Part shown: positions 14,804 through 24,190 of the stretch, one piece after another
Layout: each line of letters opens with the position of its first letter
Numbering within the stretch: the stretch's first letter is position 1
NCBI GenBank assembly: GCA_002500745.1
Contig: DLST01000018.1
Location: 405,227-469,226, forward strand
Length of the DNA stretch: 64,000 nucleotides
DNA from: Sphingobacterium sp. UBA7855
Lineage (GTDB): Bacteria > Bacteroidota > Bacteroidia > Sphingobacteriales > Sphingobacteriaceae
Direction of reading: 5' to 3'
Translations under genes and position numbers: made by a program
The notes under the pieces: generated by a model
Databases searched by the model: none
Told to the model about the DNA's origin: nothing
The model's input: the letters and a program-made list of their open reading frames with translations, nothing else

Positions 14804-17800
14804 ATGAAATCCGTTGCGCCATTAAAAATACTCAAAGCTTCAGCCGGTTCGGGGAAAACCTTTAGCTTAACTTTACACTATCTCACCCTCCTCCTATCCA
14901 ACGAGAATAGCTATAAGGAGATTTTAGCGGTCACATTCACCAATAAGGCAACTGCCGAGATGAAAGAACGTATCCTATCGGTACTCCATGGCCTGGCAAC
15001 AGGCCACCCTAGCCCTAAGATTGAAGATTTCAGAAAGTTATTACTGGCACAACAGCCAGGTTGGACGTCACACCTTGTGCAGGAGAAAGCTCACCGTGTT
15101 TATCGTCGTATCCTACATGATTATAGTCATTTTACGATAAGTACAATTGATGGTTTCTCCCAAAAGGTCATCCGTGCATTTACGTATGAACTCAATCTTG
15201 ATGCAGCTTACAAGATTGAAATGAACGTCAATAAAGTGAAAAATGAGCTGACAGTCATGCTCAATCAATTACTGGATGAGCGACCCGATCTACTCGATTG
15301 GATTATAACTTATGCTGAAAAGAAGATAGCAAAAAATGAAAATTGGAACTACCGTCAGCAATTAATGAGCTTAGCGAGCCTTATTTTTTCTGAAAATTTC
15401 CAGGAATTTGATAGTTACATCAACTCGGCAAATCCCAAGGAGGTTTTTAATCTCCTCAATCAGGAGATTGAACAGAAGATAAGCGCATTTACCGAAGCGC
15501 TATCCATGACAATTGAAGCGTTTAGTGAGACATTCAAAAAATTCAACCTCACTGAAAATGACCTGAAGGGTAAATCGCGCAATAAAATAATTTCAGCCAG
15601 CAAAACCAGTAAAAAGACGGAAAAACTGAGCGCTTCTGAAATTGCCAAGATAATAGAAAAATACCTTCTGTTAATCGACAATGAAGATGCATTTACGGAT
15701 AGTGATAAAAATATACGTCATGATCTTATGGCTGCATTTAACCCGATCTTGGCATCCTTCCAAAAGTTACACGACAACCTATCCGCTTACATTGCCTATC
15801 AAGCAGTACAGAATAACCTCTATTACCTGCGTTTACTCAAAGAAATGAGCGATTTACTGACACAGTGGCGACGCGATAATGGTGCCCAGTTAATTTCCGA
15901 TTCTCAGATTCTGTTAAACAAGCTCGGAATTGATGAAAATAGCGACCCAACATTTATCTGGGAGAAAATCGGCAATCGCTTTAACTACTTTTTGTTTGAC
16001 GAATTTCAGGATACTTCGCGCATTCAATGGAAAAATTATAGTCCACTACTGATCAATGCATTGGCAGATGCCAAAGGTACGGTCAGCGAACACCTGATTG
16101 TAGGTGATGTTAAACAAAGCATCTATCGCTGGCGAAATGGCGATTGGCGAATACTACTCCAACAGGTAGAACAACAGATTGTCCATGCCTTTCACTTGGA
16201 CGACGATAACAAAACAACCTTTATCGAAAACGGAAGCCTCGATACCAATTTTAGAAGTCTTCCAAATATTATCCATTTAAACAATTACCTATTTAGCAGT
16301 ATTCCAAAACATTTGCAACAGGTATTAAATGAAAAAGTATCCGAAAGCCTAGATGAAGAAGGCAAACAGTGGTGGGCTTCCTCGGGCAATGATAGCATGC
16401 TTGTCAAAGCGTATGAAAACAGCCAACAGGAGGTTCCTGAGCATAAAAAAGGAAAATTTGACCAATTAGGTTCTATTGAGATCTCCTACATCCCCGTTAC
16501 TGATGGACGTTACCGAAGAAATCAGGTTATCGAAGAATCACTCGTCAATTTATGCCAAAAAATAAAAGAATGGCTACTCGACAAACGCTATCAACCCCAA
16601 CAGATTGGTATTTTAGTACGTAGTAATTCACAAGCTAAGTTGGTTATCGAAAAACTCATGGATTTCAAAAAACAGCAACAGCTCACGTTTGAAGTCATAT
16701 CAGGAGATGCGCTGTCGCTAGCCAGCAATGATGCTGTTTTACTACTGATCGAAACGCTGAAAGCCTTGGTCTATAATTCGGAGAAACATACCATTCATAA
16801 AGCAAAGATAGTCTATCTCTATCAGCATATACAGAATAATACAGTTGATCAGAATGCATGGTTAAAATTTGCCGGCAACGACATCCGCGCACTTCAAGAT
16901 TATCTCCCTGAGGCGCTGATTGACTCCTGGGAAATGGCGCAGAAACAGCCATTGGTCCACTTGATTGAAAAGCTTATTGAAATCTACGGTTTCACAACCG
17001 CGGACAATATTCACCTCCCTTACCTTCTCGCATTCAAAGATATGATCTCAACGTTTTCCACCAATGGCGAACGTGGCATTATACAGTTCTTAGAGTTCTG
17101 GGAAGAAGATGGCAACCGGGCTGTACTCCCTTCCAATGGAGAAATTAATGCGATTGAAGTAACGACAATACACAAATCAAAAGGACTGGCTTATGACGTG
17201 GTTATGATTCCATTTTGTTCATGGGATCTCGACGGCATGATCAATGGCGATTTTTGGATCGAGACATCCGAAACTCCTTTTGCCCAATTGGGGAAAATTC
17301 CAATCAAATACACATCTACGGTCGGCAAATCTATATTTTTCAAACAATATTTTGAAGAGATGCTATTCAACTACATGGACGCCCTTAACACGTTCTATGT
17401 GGCAACAACCCGCGCCGTTGAACACCTTTATATTACTGCTCCGTGCTTTAAAGAATCTGTCGACAAAAAGACAGGAGAGATTACAGGCTATGATACCAAA
17501 GACGAATATATCAGCGATGTGCTCTTCCAAGTCTTAGATACTCCAGAATCGCCGTTTAAAATCGAAAATAAAGTCCTATATATTGATCAGATAATCCAAA
17601 AAAGAAAAGCGCAGTTTCGAAATGACAATATTATTTCGTTGACCCATTATCCCATTTCCAAAGAACTGGAAATGGCTTTAGAGAAAGCGAGTACGCGCAG
17701 TATCAACGATATTATGATGTTGGAAAAAGCGGCACAGTATGGCATATTGGCACACGATATTATGGCTCAGATTTCAAACGAAGAAGACATCCATAAACTG

Positions 17801-18154
17801 GTTGGCCGACTGATCCAGGAAGGTGTTCTTTCCAAGGATGAGCAGCCCTTTCTCATGCAGGAGATCAATCAAATCTGGAAGCATCCCATCATCAATAAAT
17901 GGCTTACCGGAAACTATAAGATCTGGAATGAGGCCAGTATCATTACCGCCAAGGGAGAAACCATTCGGCCGGATAAAGTCTTCACTTCCAAAGAGGAAAC
18001 AATCGTACTCGATTTCAAGTTTACGCAGACAGATTATATCGGACATCAGTATCAAGTCGATAACTACAAAAAAAATCTAGAGAATCTAGGCTACAACAAT
18101 GTTAGGGCTTTTCTCTATTATGCAAAATCAAATCAATTAACTGAAGTAAAATAA
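14804..18154 (+). CDS. UvrD/AddA-like helicase with C-terminal nuclease domain
   Basis: A 1116-residue superfamily 1A helicase of the AddA/RecB type. Visible motifs: Walker A ASAGSGKT (12-19), Ia AVTFTNKATAEMKERI, II LFDEFQDTS (about 396-404), III GDVKQSIYRWR (about 433-443), V TTIHKSKG (about 787-794), VI YVATTRA (about 865-871). The C-terminus has a PD-(D/E)XK nuclease: GILAHDIM, then VLDFKFTQ (about 1067-1074) as the D-x-K motif. With the next gene it would form a two-subunit enzyme that resects double-strand breaks for RecA. The AddB-like gene starts 7 nt after the stop, so they are co-transcribed. The symbol addA is withheld because the Bacteroidota pair is diverged from the Bacillus enzyme. 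Confidence 0.92.
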   Translation: MKSVAPLKILKASAGSGKTFSLTLHYLTLLLSNENSYKEILAVTFTNKATAEMKERILSVLHGLATGHPSPKIEDFRKLLLAQQPGWTSHLVQEKAHRVYRRILHDYSHFTISTIDGFSQKVIRAFTYELNLDAAYKIEMNVNKVKNELTVMLNQLLDERPDLLDWIITYAEKKIAKNENWNYRQQLMSLASLIFSENFQEFDSYINSANPKEVFNLLNQEIEQKISAFTEALSMTIEAFSETFKKFNLTENDLKGKSRNKIISASKTSKKTEKLSASEIAKIIEKYLLLIDNEDAFTDSDKNIRHDLMAAFNPILASFQKLHDNLSAYIAYQAVQNNLYYLRLLKEMSDLLTQWRRDNGAQLISDSQILLNKLGIDENSDPTFIWEKIGNRFNYFLFDEFQDTSRIQWKNYSPLLINALADAKGTVSEHLIVGDVKQSIYRWRNGDWRILLQQVEQQIVHAFHLDDDNKTTFIENGSLDTNFRSLPNIIHLNNYLFSSIPKHLQQVLNEKVSESLDEEGKQWWASSGNDSMLVKAYENSQQEVPEHKKGKFDQLGSIEISYIPVTDGRYRRNQVIEESLVNLCQKIKEWLLDKRYQPQQIGILVRSNSQAKLVIEKLMDFKKQQQLTFEVISGDALSLASNDAVLLLIETLKALVYNSEKHTIHKAKIVYLYQHIQNNTVDQNAWLKFAGNDIRALQDYLPEALIDSWEMAQKQPLVHLIEKLIEIYGFTTADNIHLPYLLAFKDMISTFSTNGERGIIQFLEFWEEDGNRAVLPSNGEINAIEVTTIHKSKGLAYDVVMIPFCSWDLDGMINGDFWIETSETPFAQLGKIPIKYTSTVGKSIFFKQYFEEMLFNYMDALNTFYVATTRAVEHLYITAPCFKESVDKKTGEITGYDTKDEYISDVLFQVLDTPESPFKIENKVLYIDQIIQKRKAQFRNDNIISLTHYPISKELEMALEKASTRSINDIMMLEKAAQYGILAHDIMAQISNEEDIHKLVGRLIQEGVLSKDEQPFLMQEINQIWKHPIINKWLTGNYKIWNEASIITAKGETIRPDKVFTSKEETIVLDFKFTQTDYIGHQYQVDNYKKNLENLGYNNVRAFLYYAKSNQLTEVK

Positions 18155-18161
18155 TAGCCCG

Positions 18162-21038
18162 ATGCAGACAGCCTTTCTAAAATTAGTAGCAACAGATATT
18201 CAAAAGCGTTTTGGAAACGATCTGAGTGAGATTGCCATCGTCTTTAATAATAAACGGCCAATTACCTATCTCAAAAAACATCTTTCCGAAGTGTACGGAC
18301 AGGCGATCTGGTCTCCTCAGTTTTTTACGATTCAGGAATTTTTTAGACGTTCGACCGATGATACCGAAGCCAGTCCTTTGACACAATTTTTCCACCTTTT
18401 TAATATCCATAATGAGTTATTGGTGATTGAAGGAAAACAGCCAGAAACCTTGGAAGAGTTTTATCCAATTGCCGAAATAATACTGAGTGACTTCGGCCAG
18501 CTCGATTACGACCTTGTTCCTATTGAGCAGATCTATCTTGAACTTTATGATAACACCAAAATCGACATTGCATTTCAACATCTAACCCAAGAACAGCAAG
18601 AGTTTATCCGTCAATTTTGGCAGTCTTTTTCCATTGCTGGACATAGTGGCGTACAAGAGCGCTTTCTGCAACTTTGGAAAAGACTACCTGTATTATATAG
18701 TCGATTTAAGGAAAAGCTTAAAGCAGAAGGACAAACCAACTATCCAACCATTTACCGCGATCTAGCTGAAGGCAAGGCTACATATCAGCAGTTTGCATCA
18801 TCCTATCAACATATCCTTTTTGTCGGTTTTAATGCTTTAAACAAAGTCGAAGCAAAATTATTTAGGCAATGGCAAGAGGAAGGCCGCGCGCTATTTTACT
18901 TCGATGCTGATGCCTATTACCTGGAAGACACCATGCAGGAGGCCGGGCTATTTATTCGTCGAAATATTTTCCAAACAGGCTTGGTCAATGCCCTCGGCGA
19001 TAGCCAGAATATTATTGGCAATAGAACCTCAACCGTAAATCTATATGCTAGCACCGGCAAGATCAGCCAAACAAAATTACTGCACGACATCCTCGAACAG
19101 CACAAGAATATGGAGCAGACCTCCGCTATTCTTCTAGCAGATGAAAATCTACTGGTTCCTTTACTGCAAAGTTTACCAGATGTAAAACCTAATATCACTA
19201 CGGGTTACCCCTTGACGCAGTCTCCTATTTATGGCATACTGGATCTATGGATGGAGGTACATTTGGAGATATCACAGTTTAAAAGACGGAAACTTTCCTA
19301 TCAAATCATAGAGACCTTCATAAATCATCCGCTGAGTATGGTTTCCTTAGCAGACAAACTTCAGATTCAGAAAGAGATTGCCGACAAACAACTCTTCGAA
19401 ATCACATTGGAAGAGCTTCATTTCAAAAGCTCCTTACCACAATTTTTTGTACCTATCGAAAATTCAGCTCATTTGGTACCTGCGCTCATCCTGCTCGTCG
19501 ACGATTTGTTACATAGCATCTCATCTCAAGACCGTATCCGCCAAATTGACAACAATCTCCTAATCGAAACAAAAAAAACCTTGAACCAGCTCTTACTGGG
19601 CTTTGAAACTGTTGCCCCATTAAGCATCAGCTTCCAGATCGGTTTGATAAAAAAAGCCATTGCTCCAATAAATTCCGCCATAGAAGGGGATCCACTCGAA
19701 GGCATACAAATCATGGGGCTCTTGGAAAGCCGTTGCTTAAATTTTGACAACATCTATATCCTGGGCGCTAATGAGGGCATCCTACCCAAAACCTCCAATT
19801 CACCCACCTTTATACCCAATAGCCTCAGGAGCGCGTATGGTCTTCCTATATTGGAAAATCAGAATGCCCTATCGGCCTATTTGTTTTATCGCCATTTTCA
19901 ATACAGTGAGGGAATACATATTTTCTACAATGGTTTAGTTGATGAAAGCTCCACTGGTGAAGAAAGCCGGTTTATCAAACAGCTAGAATTTGAAAGCAAT
20001 TTTCAGTTTGACCGAAAAGTTCAACAACAACCTATCCAATTTGCAGATAAAGCGCAAGAGATCGTTATCCAAAAGCGTGGTGAAATATGGAAAAAAATGT
20101 ACGAGGACTTTATCGTTAACCAGAAAAAGATATCGGCGACCGCACTGACGACATACCTGCAATCTCCATTACAGTTTTTCCTAAAACATATTGCCAACAT
20201 CAAAGAGCCACCTTCACTGTCTCAGGAATTTGAAATGAATAAGCTCGGAACAGTCATCCATAATGTCATGGAGGAAATATTCCTACCCTTCAAAGGAAAA
20301 CAGGAGTTTACGCCAACACATGTTCTACGAGGGCAGATAGGCCGTATCGAGGCATATGTGACCCGAGAAATAGGCATTCAATATCAGATTGAATTAAAAG
20401 AAGAAAAGGATTTAAATAGCTTGCAGCGGATCATGCTGAAAATTGCCTCCGAGTATGTCAAAATGTATCTCGAATATGACATCAATAACTATAAATCATT
20501 TCGGATTATTGAACTTGAAAACGATACCGATTATATCTTGCCATTCCCGCTAAAGATCAATGGAGAAGAACATCAAGTCTCACTATACGGTATTATTGAC
20601 CGTGTAGATGAGGTGGTAACCCACGACGAGCGTATTATCAGTAGAATTGTCGATTACAAAACGGGCGGAGATTCGATCCTATTCAAAGAAATCGATCAGG
20701 TATTTGCTCCCAACACCGAAAATAAGGCCATGGTGCAGACGCTATTTTATGCCTATGTATTTGAACAGAAAACAGGAAGAAAACAACTTGAACCTCATCT
20801 CTATGTTGCGCGGAAAATGCGGGAAGAGGGAACCTTATTCAGTGGTAAAGAAGGAATATTGACGGATGAATTTCTCGCATTCCAGAAAGAGAATTTTATC
20901 AAATTCTTGCGCGATATTGTACAAGAGATCTTTAATCCCGATATTCCATTTCGGCATAATCCGGAAACAGTCGTTTATCCAAGCGATCCTTATACCTTAT
21001 TTTATCGAGAAGCAAGCAAATGGGCCGAAGCAGAATAA
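18162..21038 (+). CDS. AddB-like PD-(D/E)XK nuclease subunit without cysteine cluster
   Basis: A 958-residue protein expected to pair with the AddA-like helicase upstream. The first 600 residues resemble an inactivated helicase fold: no Walker A is visible, but GILPKT and ANEG phrases recall AddB/RexB. The C-terminal nuclease shows SATALTTYLQSPLQFF (start of the domain), LGTVIHNVMEEIF (about 694-706, H motif), GIIDRVDEV and IVDYKTGG (about 829-836). In Bacillus AddB, four cysteines around this domain hold an iron-sulfur cluster; here I count only one cysteine in the whole protein (in ESRCLNFD), so the cluster must be absent. It lies 7 nt after its partner and ends near a convergent hydroxylase gene. 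Confidence 0.88.
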   Translation: MQTAFLKLVATDIQKRFGNDLSEIAIVFNNKRPITYLKKHLSEVYGQAIWSPQFFTIQEFFRRSTDDTEASPLTQFFHLFNIHNELLVIEGKQPETLEEFYPIAEIILSDFGQLDYDLVPIEQIYLELYDNTKIDIAFQHLTQEQQEFIRQFWQSFSIAGHSGVQERFLQLWKRLPVLYSRFKEKLKAEGQTNYPTIYRDLAEGKATYQQFASSYQHILFVGFNALNKVEAKLFRQWQEEGRALFYFDADAYYLEDTMQEAGLFIRRNIFQTGLVNALGDSQNIIGNRTSTVNLYASTGKISQTKLLHDILEQHKNMEQTSAILLADENLLVPLLQSLPDVKPNITTGYPLTQSPIYGILDLWMEVHLEISQFKRRKLSYQIIETFINHPLSMVSLADKLQIQKEIADKQLFEITLEELHFKSSLPQFFVPIENSAHLVPALILLVDDLLHSISSQDRIRQIDNNLLIETKKTLNQLLLGFETVAPLSISFQIGLIKKAIAPINSAIEGDPLEGIQIMGLLESRCLNFDNIYILGANEGILPKTSNSPTFIPNSLRSAYGLPILENQNALSAYLFYRHFQYSEGIHIFYNGLVDESSTGEESRFIKQLEFESNFQFDRKVQQQPIQFADKAQEIVIQKRGEIWKKMYEDFIVNQKKISATALTTYLQSPLQFFLKHIANIKEPPSLSQEFEMNKLGTVIHNVMEEIFLPFKGKQEFTPTHVLRGQIGRIEAYVTREIGIQYQIELKEEKDLNSLQRIMLKIASEYVKMYLEYDINNYKSFRIIELENDTDYILPFPLKINGEEHQVSLYGIIDRVDEVVTHDERIISRIVDYKTGGDSILFKEIDQVFAPNTENKAMVQTLFYAYVFEQKTGRKQLEPHLYVARKMREEGTLFSGKEGILTDEFLAFQKENFIKFLRDIVQEIFNPDIPFRHNPETVVYPSDPYTLFYREASKWAEAE

Positions 21039-21061
21039 TAAAATGAACTACGGTTTGACAA

Positions 21062-21110
21062 GGGACACCAAACTAAACAGAAAGGGGACATTGCATTTGG
21101 TGTCCCCTTT
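21062..21110. terminator. Terminator with two competing stems between AddB-like and hydroxylase genes
   Basis: AAAGGGGACA (21081-21090) pairs with TGTCCCCTTT (21101-21110). The same right arm can instead pair over 11 bp (21096-21106) with GGGACACCAAA (21062-21072). Convergent genes flank it. Confidence 0.7.
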
Positions 21111-21115
21111 CTATA

Positions 21116-21985
21116 TCAACGTGCTTTTCTTTTTATCGCGTTATTCGCGCGACGTTTCGCTGTATTGATTTTATAATTGAACCAATGTCCCTTGAAGATC
21201 TTTCGCATTGTATTATCAAAATGTCTTGTGATAAACAAATTGCGTGCGCCCTTCAACTTCTCGCTGATTGAATTTGCTAAAGCCCTAACGGAAATTGAAT
21301 ACCCCTCCGTTTCATATTGAATATAATGCCACCATCCTGCGGGCATATATAGAGTCTCTCCAGGGTGAATAACTGCCTCATAGCCATCCAAATACTTAAT
21401 TCCAGGATATTCATCTACATTACTGTATTTGGGATTGGCAATACTATGAAAATTGTATGGCAATTTGTACATCAAATCAGATTGATCATTTGGGAAAAGC
21501 CAAATACGCTTTAACCCCTGAAATTGAGAGATAAATACATGTGACATATCAATATCGAAATGATTACGGGTACTCGAACCTTCACCACCAAAAAACATAA
21601 ATGGCAACCATTGCAACACCTTGCCACCTGTGACATCGTTATAAATAACGTCATTTTTCAGTTCGGGACGAATTTTAAGCAGATTGAACAAAAACAACCG
21701 TAACTCCGTAGGTTCTTTTGTAATCAGATCCAAATACTCAGCAAATGTCATCTGGCCAACAGGAGCGCTGGCAGCACGGTCCATCGATTCCTCCTCTTTT
21801 CCGTAGACATCTATTTTTATATCTCCTGCAATTTCTTTAAAGTAATCATAACTCCATTTCTTCCACGCTGGACTTTCTGCACTTATAAAATCTGATATAA
21901 TGACAGGAAAACCTGGTTTCAGATAATTTTTTAGGAAGTCCTCTGATCGAATGCCCGAAATTTTATCAACTTGCTTTAACTTCAC
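21116..21985 (-). CDS. JmjC/cupin-8 type Fe(II)/2-oxoglutarate hydroxylase-like protein
   Basis: A 289-residue cupin-like protein. The metal-binding triad is visible as H142-x-D144 (in RNHFDIDMSH) and H220 (in MPAGWWHYIQ), with the JmjC-like layout GETLYMPAGWWHYI. The N-terminal EDFLKNYLKPGFPVIISDF phrase is typical of cupin-8 (PF13621) proteins. Family members hydroxylate protein, ribosomal or small substrates using 2-oxoglutarate and O2 in the cytosol; the target here is unknown. The basic C-terminus (TAKRRANNAIKRKAR) may bind nucleic acid, an inference. Translation must start at GTG 21985, because an in-frame stop (TAA) lies 6 nt upstream. A promoter match lies about 25 bp before the start. 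Confidence 0.85.
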   Translation of the reverse strand: MKLKQVDKISGIRSEDFLKNYLKPGFPVIISDFISAESPAWKKWSYDYFKEIAGDIKIDVYGKEEESMDRAASAPVGQMTFAEYLDLITKEPTELRLFLFNLLKIRPELKNDVIYNDVTGGKVLQWLPFMFFGGEGSSTRNHFDIDMSHVFISQFQGLKRIWLFPNDQSDLMYKLPYNFHSIANPKYSNVDEYPGIKYLDGYEAVIHPGETLYMPAGWWHYIQYETEGYSISVRALANSISEKLKGARNLFITRHFDNTMRKIFKGHWFNYKINTAKRRANNAIKRKAR

Positions 21986-22008
21986 GACTGATTAATTTTG
22001 CTTAATTA

Positions 22009-22041
22009 CAAACATAAAAAAATATTTCTACCAAATTTCAA
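22009..22041 (-). promoter_or_regulatory. Promoter of the cupin hydroxylase gene
   Basis: On the minus strand TTG (22041-22039), a 22-bp spacer and TATGTTTG (22016-22009). This predicts a leader of about 17 nt before GTG 21985. Confidence 0.55.
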
Positions 22042-22229
22042 AAATACCACCTATGCGTTATTTTACATAGAATGAATTATACCAAGCAATTTAACAGAAA
22101 TATACTTAAAATCTCAATGACCTTCGTCATTTTATTATATTTTAACACCTCTGATTCAGCTAAACACCATCTCATAGCTCAATAGACCAACATAAGAAAC
22201 CTTCTGTTTAACGATCTATGCCCCCCAAC
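22042..22229. other. Intergenic region upstream of the cupin hydroxylase
   Basis: Part of the 328-bp gap between 21986 and 22313. It is AT-rich with no reading frame of note; the GC-rich hairpin at 22230 and a terminator at 22266 fill the rest. Confidence 0.35.
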
Positions 22230-22251
22230 AGCGCTTCGCTTGCGAAGCGCT
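22230..22251. repeat. GC-rich perfect inverted repeat
   Basis: AGCGCTTCGC (22230-22239) and GCGAAGCGCT (22242-22251) form a perfect 10-bp stem around two bases. It stands out from the AT-rich surroundings and is separate from the hemD terminator 15 bp away. Confidence 0.7.
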
Positions 22252-22265
22252 CTATAAATAACAAA

Positions 22266-22290
22266 AAAAAGGGTCTTAAGAACCCTTTTT
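22266..22290 (-). terminator. Terminator after hemD
   Basis: AAAAAGGGT (22266-22274) pairs with ACCCTTTTT (22282-22290), 9 bp, with T-runs on both strands. It lies 24 nt after the hemD stop. Confidence 0.75.
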
Positions 22291-22313
22291 CATATTTACC
22301 TTTTGCTAGGCTA

Positions 22314-23084
22314 TTATTTATTTACCTTTTTGATGTATTCTTCAACAGCCATAGTCATACTAGGAGCCTTTGGCGTTGGAGCAGGAATATCTAAAATCAA
22401 TCCATGATCCAAAAGTGCCTGCTGAGTAGAAGCACCGAATGCTGCAATCCTTGTATTATTCTGTTTAAAATCTGGGAAGTTATCATATAAAGACTGTACA
22501 CTGGAAGGACTAAAGAATACGATAACATCGTAAAAAACATCCTTTAGGTCACTCAAATCACTTACAACAGTTCTAAAAAGCACAGCTGGTGTAAATTTAT
22601 AGCCGTTTTGCTGTAACCAGTTCCTTGTCTCCTCATTGGCTACATCCGAACATGGAAATAAGAAATTCTCACTTTTGTGTTTTTTCAATACGTCTTCAAG
22701 GTCTTTCGCCGTCTGTTTACCAAAGAAAATTTTCCGTTTCCGATATTGAATGTACTTTTGAAGATAAAGTGCAATGGTCTCCGAAATGCAGAAATACTTC
22801 ATCTCCGCAGATACTTCAAATCGCATCTCTTCGCAAACTCTAAAATAATGATCTACAGCATTTCTACTTGTAAATATTACGGCAGAATAATCTGCCAAAT
22901 TCACTTTATCCCTACGCACATCTTTGGCAGGAACTCCCTCTACGTGTATAAAACCTCGAAAATCTAATTTTAACCCGTATTTCTTTGCTAAATCATAATA
23001 AGGGGACTTATCGTTTTCAGGTTTCGGTAAAGTTACCAGTACACTTTTTACCTTCTTTGCTCTTTCTACGTCTGAAGTTTGCAT
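22314..23084 (-). CDS. hemD: Uroporphyrinogen-III synthase
   Basis: Cyclises hydroxymethylbilane to uroporphyrinogen III in tetrapyrrole and haem synthesis. The family is poorly conserved; here the two-domain pattern can be followed: VKSVLVTLPKPE at the N-terminus, YSAVIFTSRNAVDHYF (about 88-103), then ENFLFPCSDVANEETRNWLQQNGY, VFYDVIVFFSPSSVQSLYDNF (about 186-206) and RIAAFGASTQQAL near the end. Length is 256 aa, typical. It lies directly downstream of a DUF4271 membrane protein gene (10-nt gap), a pairing common in Bacteroidota, so both are probably transcribed together. The other hem genes are not in this window. Confidence 0.88.
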   Translation of the reverse strand: MQTSDVERAKKVKSVLVTLPKPENDKSPYYDLAKKYGLKLDFRGFIHVEGVPAKDVRRDKVNLADYSAVIFTSRNAVDHYFRVCEEMRFEVSAEMKYFCISETIALYLQKYIQYRKRKIFFGKQTAKDLEDVLKKHKSENFLFPCSDVANEETRNWLQQNGYKFTPAVLFRTVVSDLSDLKDVFYDVIVFFSPSSVQSLYDNFPDFKQNNTRIAAFGASTQQALLDHGLILDIPAPTPKAPSMTMAVEEYIKKVNK

Positions 23085-23094
23085 ATAACCACTT

Positions 23095-24069
23095 TTAGCT
23101 CAATAATCTTAATAGTATTAATATTGGTGCTATTTCTAGGCAACAAAGGTACAAAATTAAATAGGAAATTGAAAATTTATACATCGACATAATATGAGCC
23201 GCTGTCTTAAGAAAGCGGTAGCAAAAAAGTAATGCCGCTCCAACAATGGCCAAGTGCAGTACAACACCTACCGATGTTGAGGGTACAAGACTCAATATTA
23301 AAAGTACAGGAAGCATTAAAAAAAGTGTATTGAAATAAATCAGATACAATACAGTCACATATTCCTTTACCAACTTCCTAATTTCAAACACAAAGGATAG
23401 AAATCGAATAAATCCGATTTTTAACGCAAATAAGCCTCCAACCATCGCCACCGTCTTCATATAATTGGAGAACGTGATAAAATCAAATCTATCTAATTCA
23501 TATGCATAGAATAGACTTACAAATAAACCCAATGCGCCTGAAAATAATATGAATAGAAAAATAAAAGGCCATGATGTTAAGATTGTATCCTCTTTGCTTA
23601 CCGATAGCAACACCCGATCATCCCAATAACCCTGAAAAACCAATTTGATATCAGAAGGGAAAAATATCCGAATCATCCCAACACCAAAAATTAATGCAAG
23701 AACCGTGAAAAGAATCCAATTTTCCCGGTGCACTTTAAGTGTCCCATATTGTCTATCCAACTTGCTAGTTCGCCATTCTCCTTGAAAATATTGCTGCACA
23801 TCGAAGTTATAAATATTATGAACCATCAACCCCTCCCTTTCCACTGTTACGATTCGATATTGATCCTGTAACGCTGGATTCAAGGATACCAAGACTTTCT
23901 CGTTAGGTGTTAAAAGCGAATCCTTTACAACATGCGTACTATCAATCCCAATTGTGCTACCGTCCTGCACAACGTCTCGATAAGTACGCCCCTGCGCATT
24001 CAATTTTGTTATTGCGAATAAAAGAAATAGTACAAATAGAATATGATATTTGAAGATAGCTGCGTTCAT
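23095..24069 (-). CDS. DUF4271 membrane protein
   Basis: A 324-residue protein with a signal peptide (AAIFKYHILFVLFLLFAITKLNAQ) and an exported N-terminal section of about 100 residues. Seven or so hydrophobic segments follow, starting at about residue 115 (WILFTVLALIFGVGMI) and ending at the C-terminus (YLILYLCCLEIAPILILLRLL). This matches the DUF4271 family of Bacteroidota, of unknown function and regularly found upstream of hemD. The start of hemD follows 10 nt after its stop, suggesting translational coupling. No catalytic motif is visible. Confidence 0.85.
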   Translation of the reverse strand: MNAAIFKYHILFVLFLLFAITKLNAQGRTYRDVVQDGSTIGIDSTHVVKDSLLTPNEKVLVSLNPALQDQYRIVTVEREGLMVHNIYNFDVQQYFQGEWRTSKLDRQYGTLKVHRENWILFTVLALIFGVGMIRIFFPSDIKLVFQGYWDDRVLLSVSKEDTILTSWPFIFLFILFSGALGLFVSLFYAYELDRFDFITFSNYMKTVAMVGGLFALKIGFIRFLSFVFEIRKLVKEYVTVLYLIYFNTLFLMLPVLLILSLVPSTSVGVVLHLAIVGAALLFCYRFLKTAAHIMSMYKFSISYLILYLCCLEIAPILILLRLLS

Positions 24070-24190
24070 TAAAATGAATTGTCTTTAACGGCAATGAAAT
24101 ATTCAAGAACCGTCTATAATCGAAACTCTTTAATTGTGGTCGTAAAGTTAGGATAAAAAGTTATATTGCATTCAAAAATCTTTATAGAAC

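Noticed and set aside
14804..21038. Helicase-nuclease pair as a novel defence system
   Set aside because: The motifs and order fit AddAB-type recombination repair, and no mobile or defence genes flank it.
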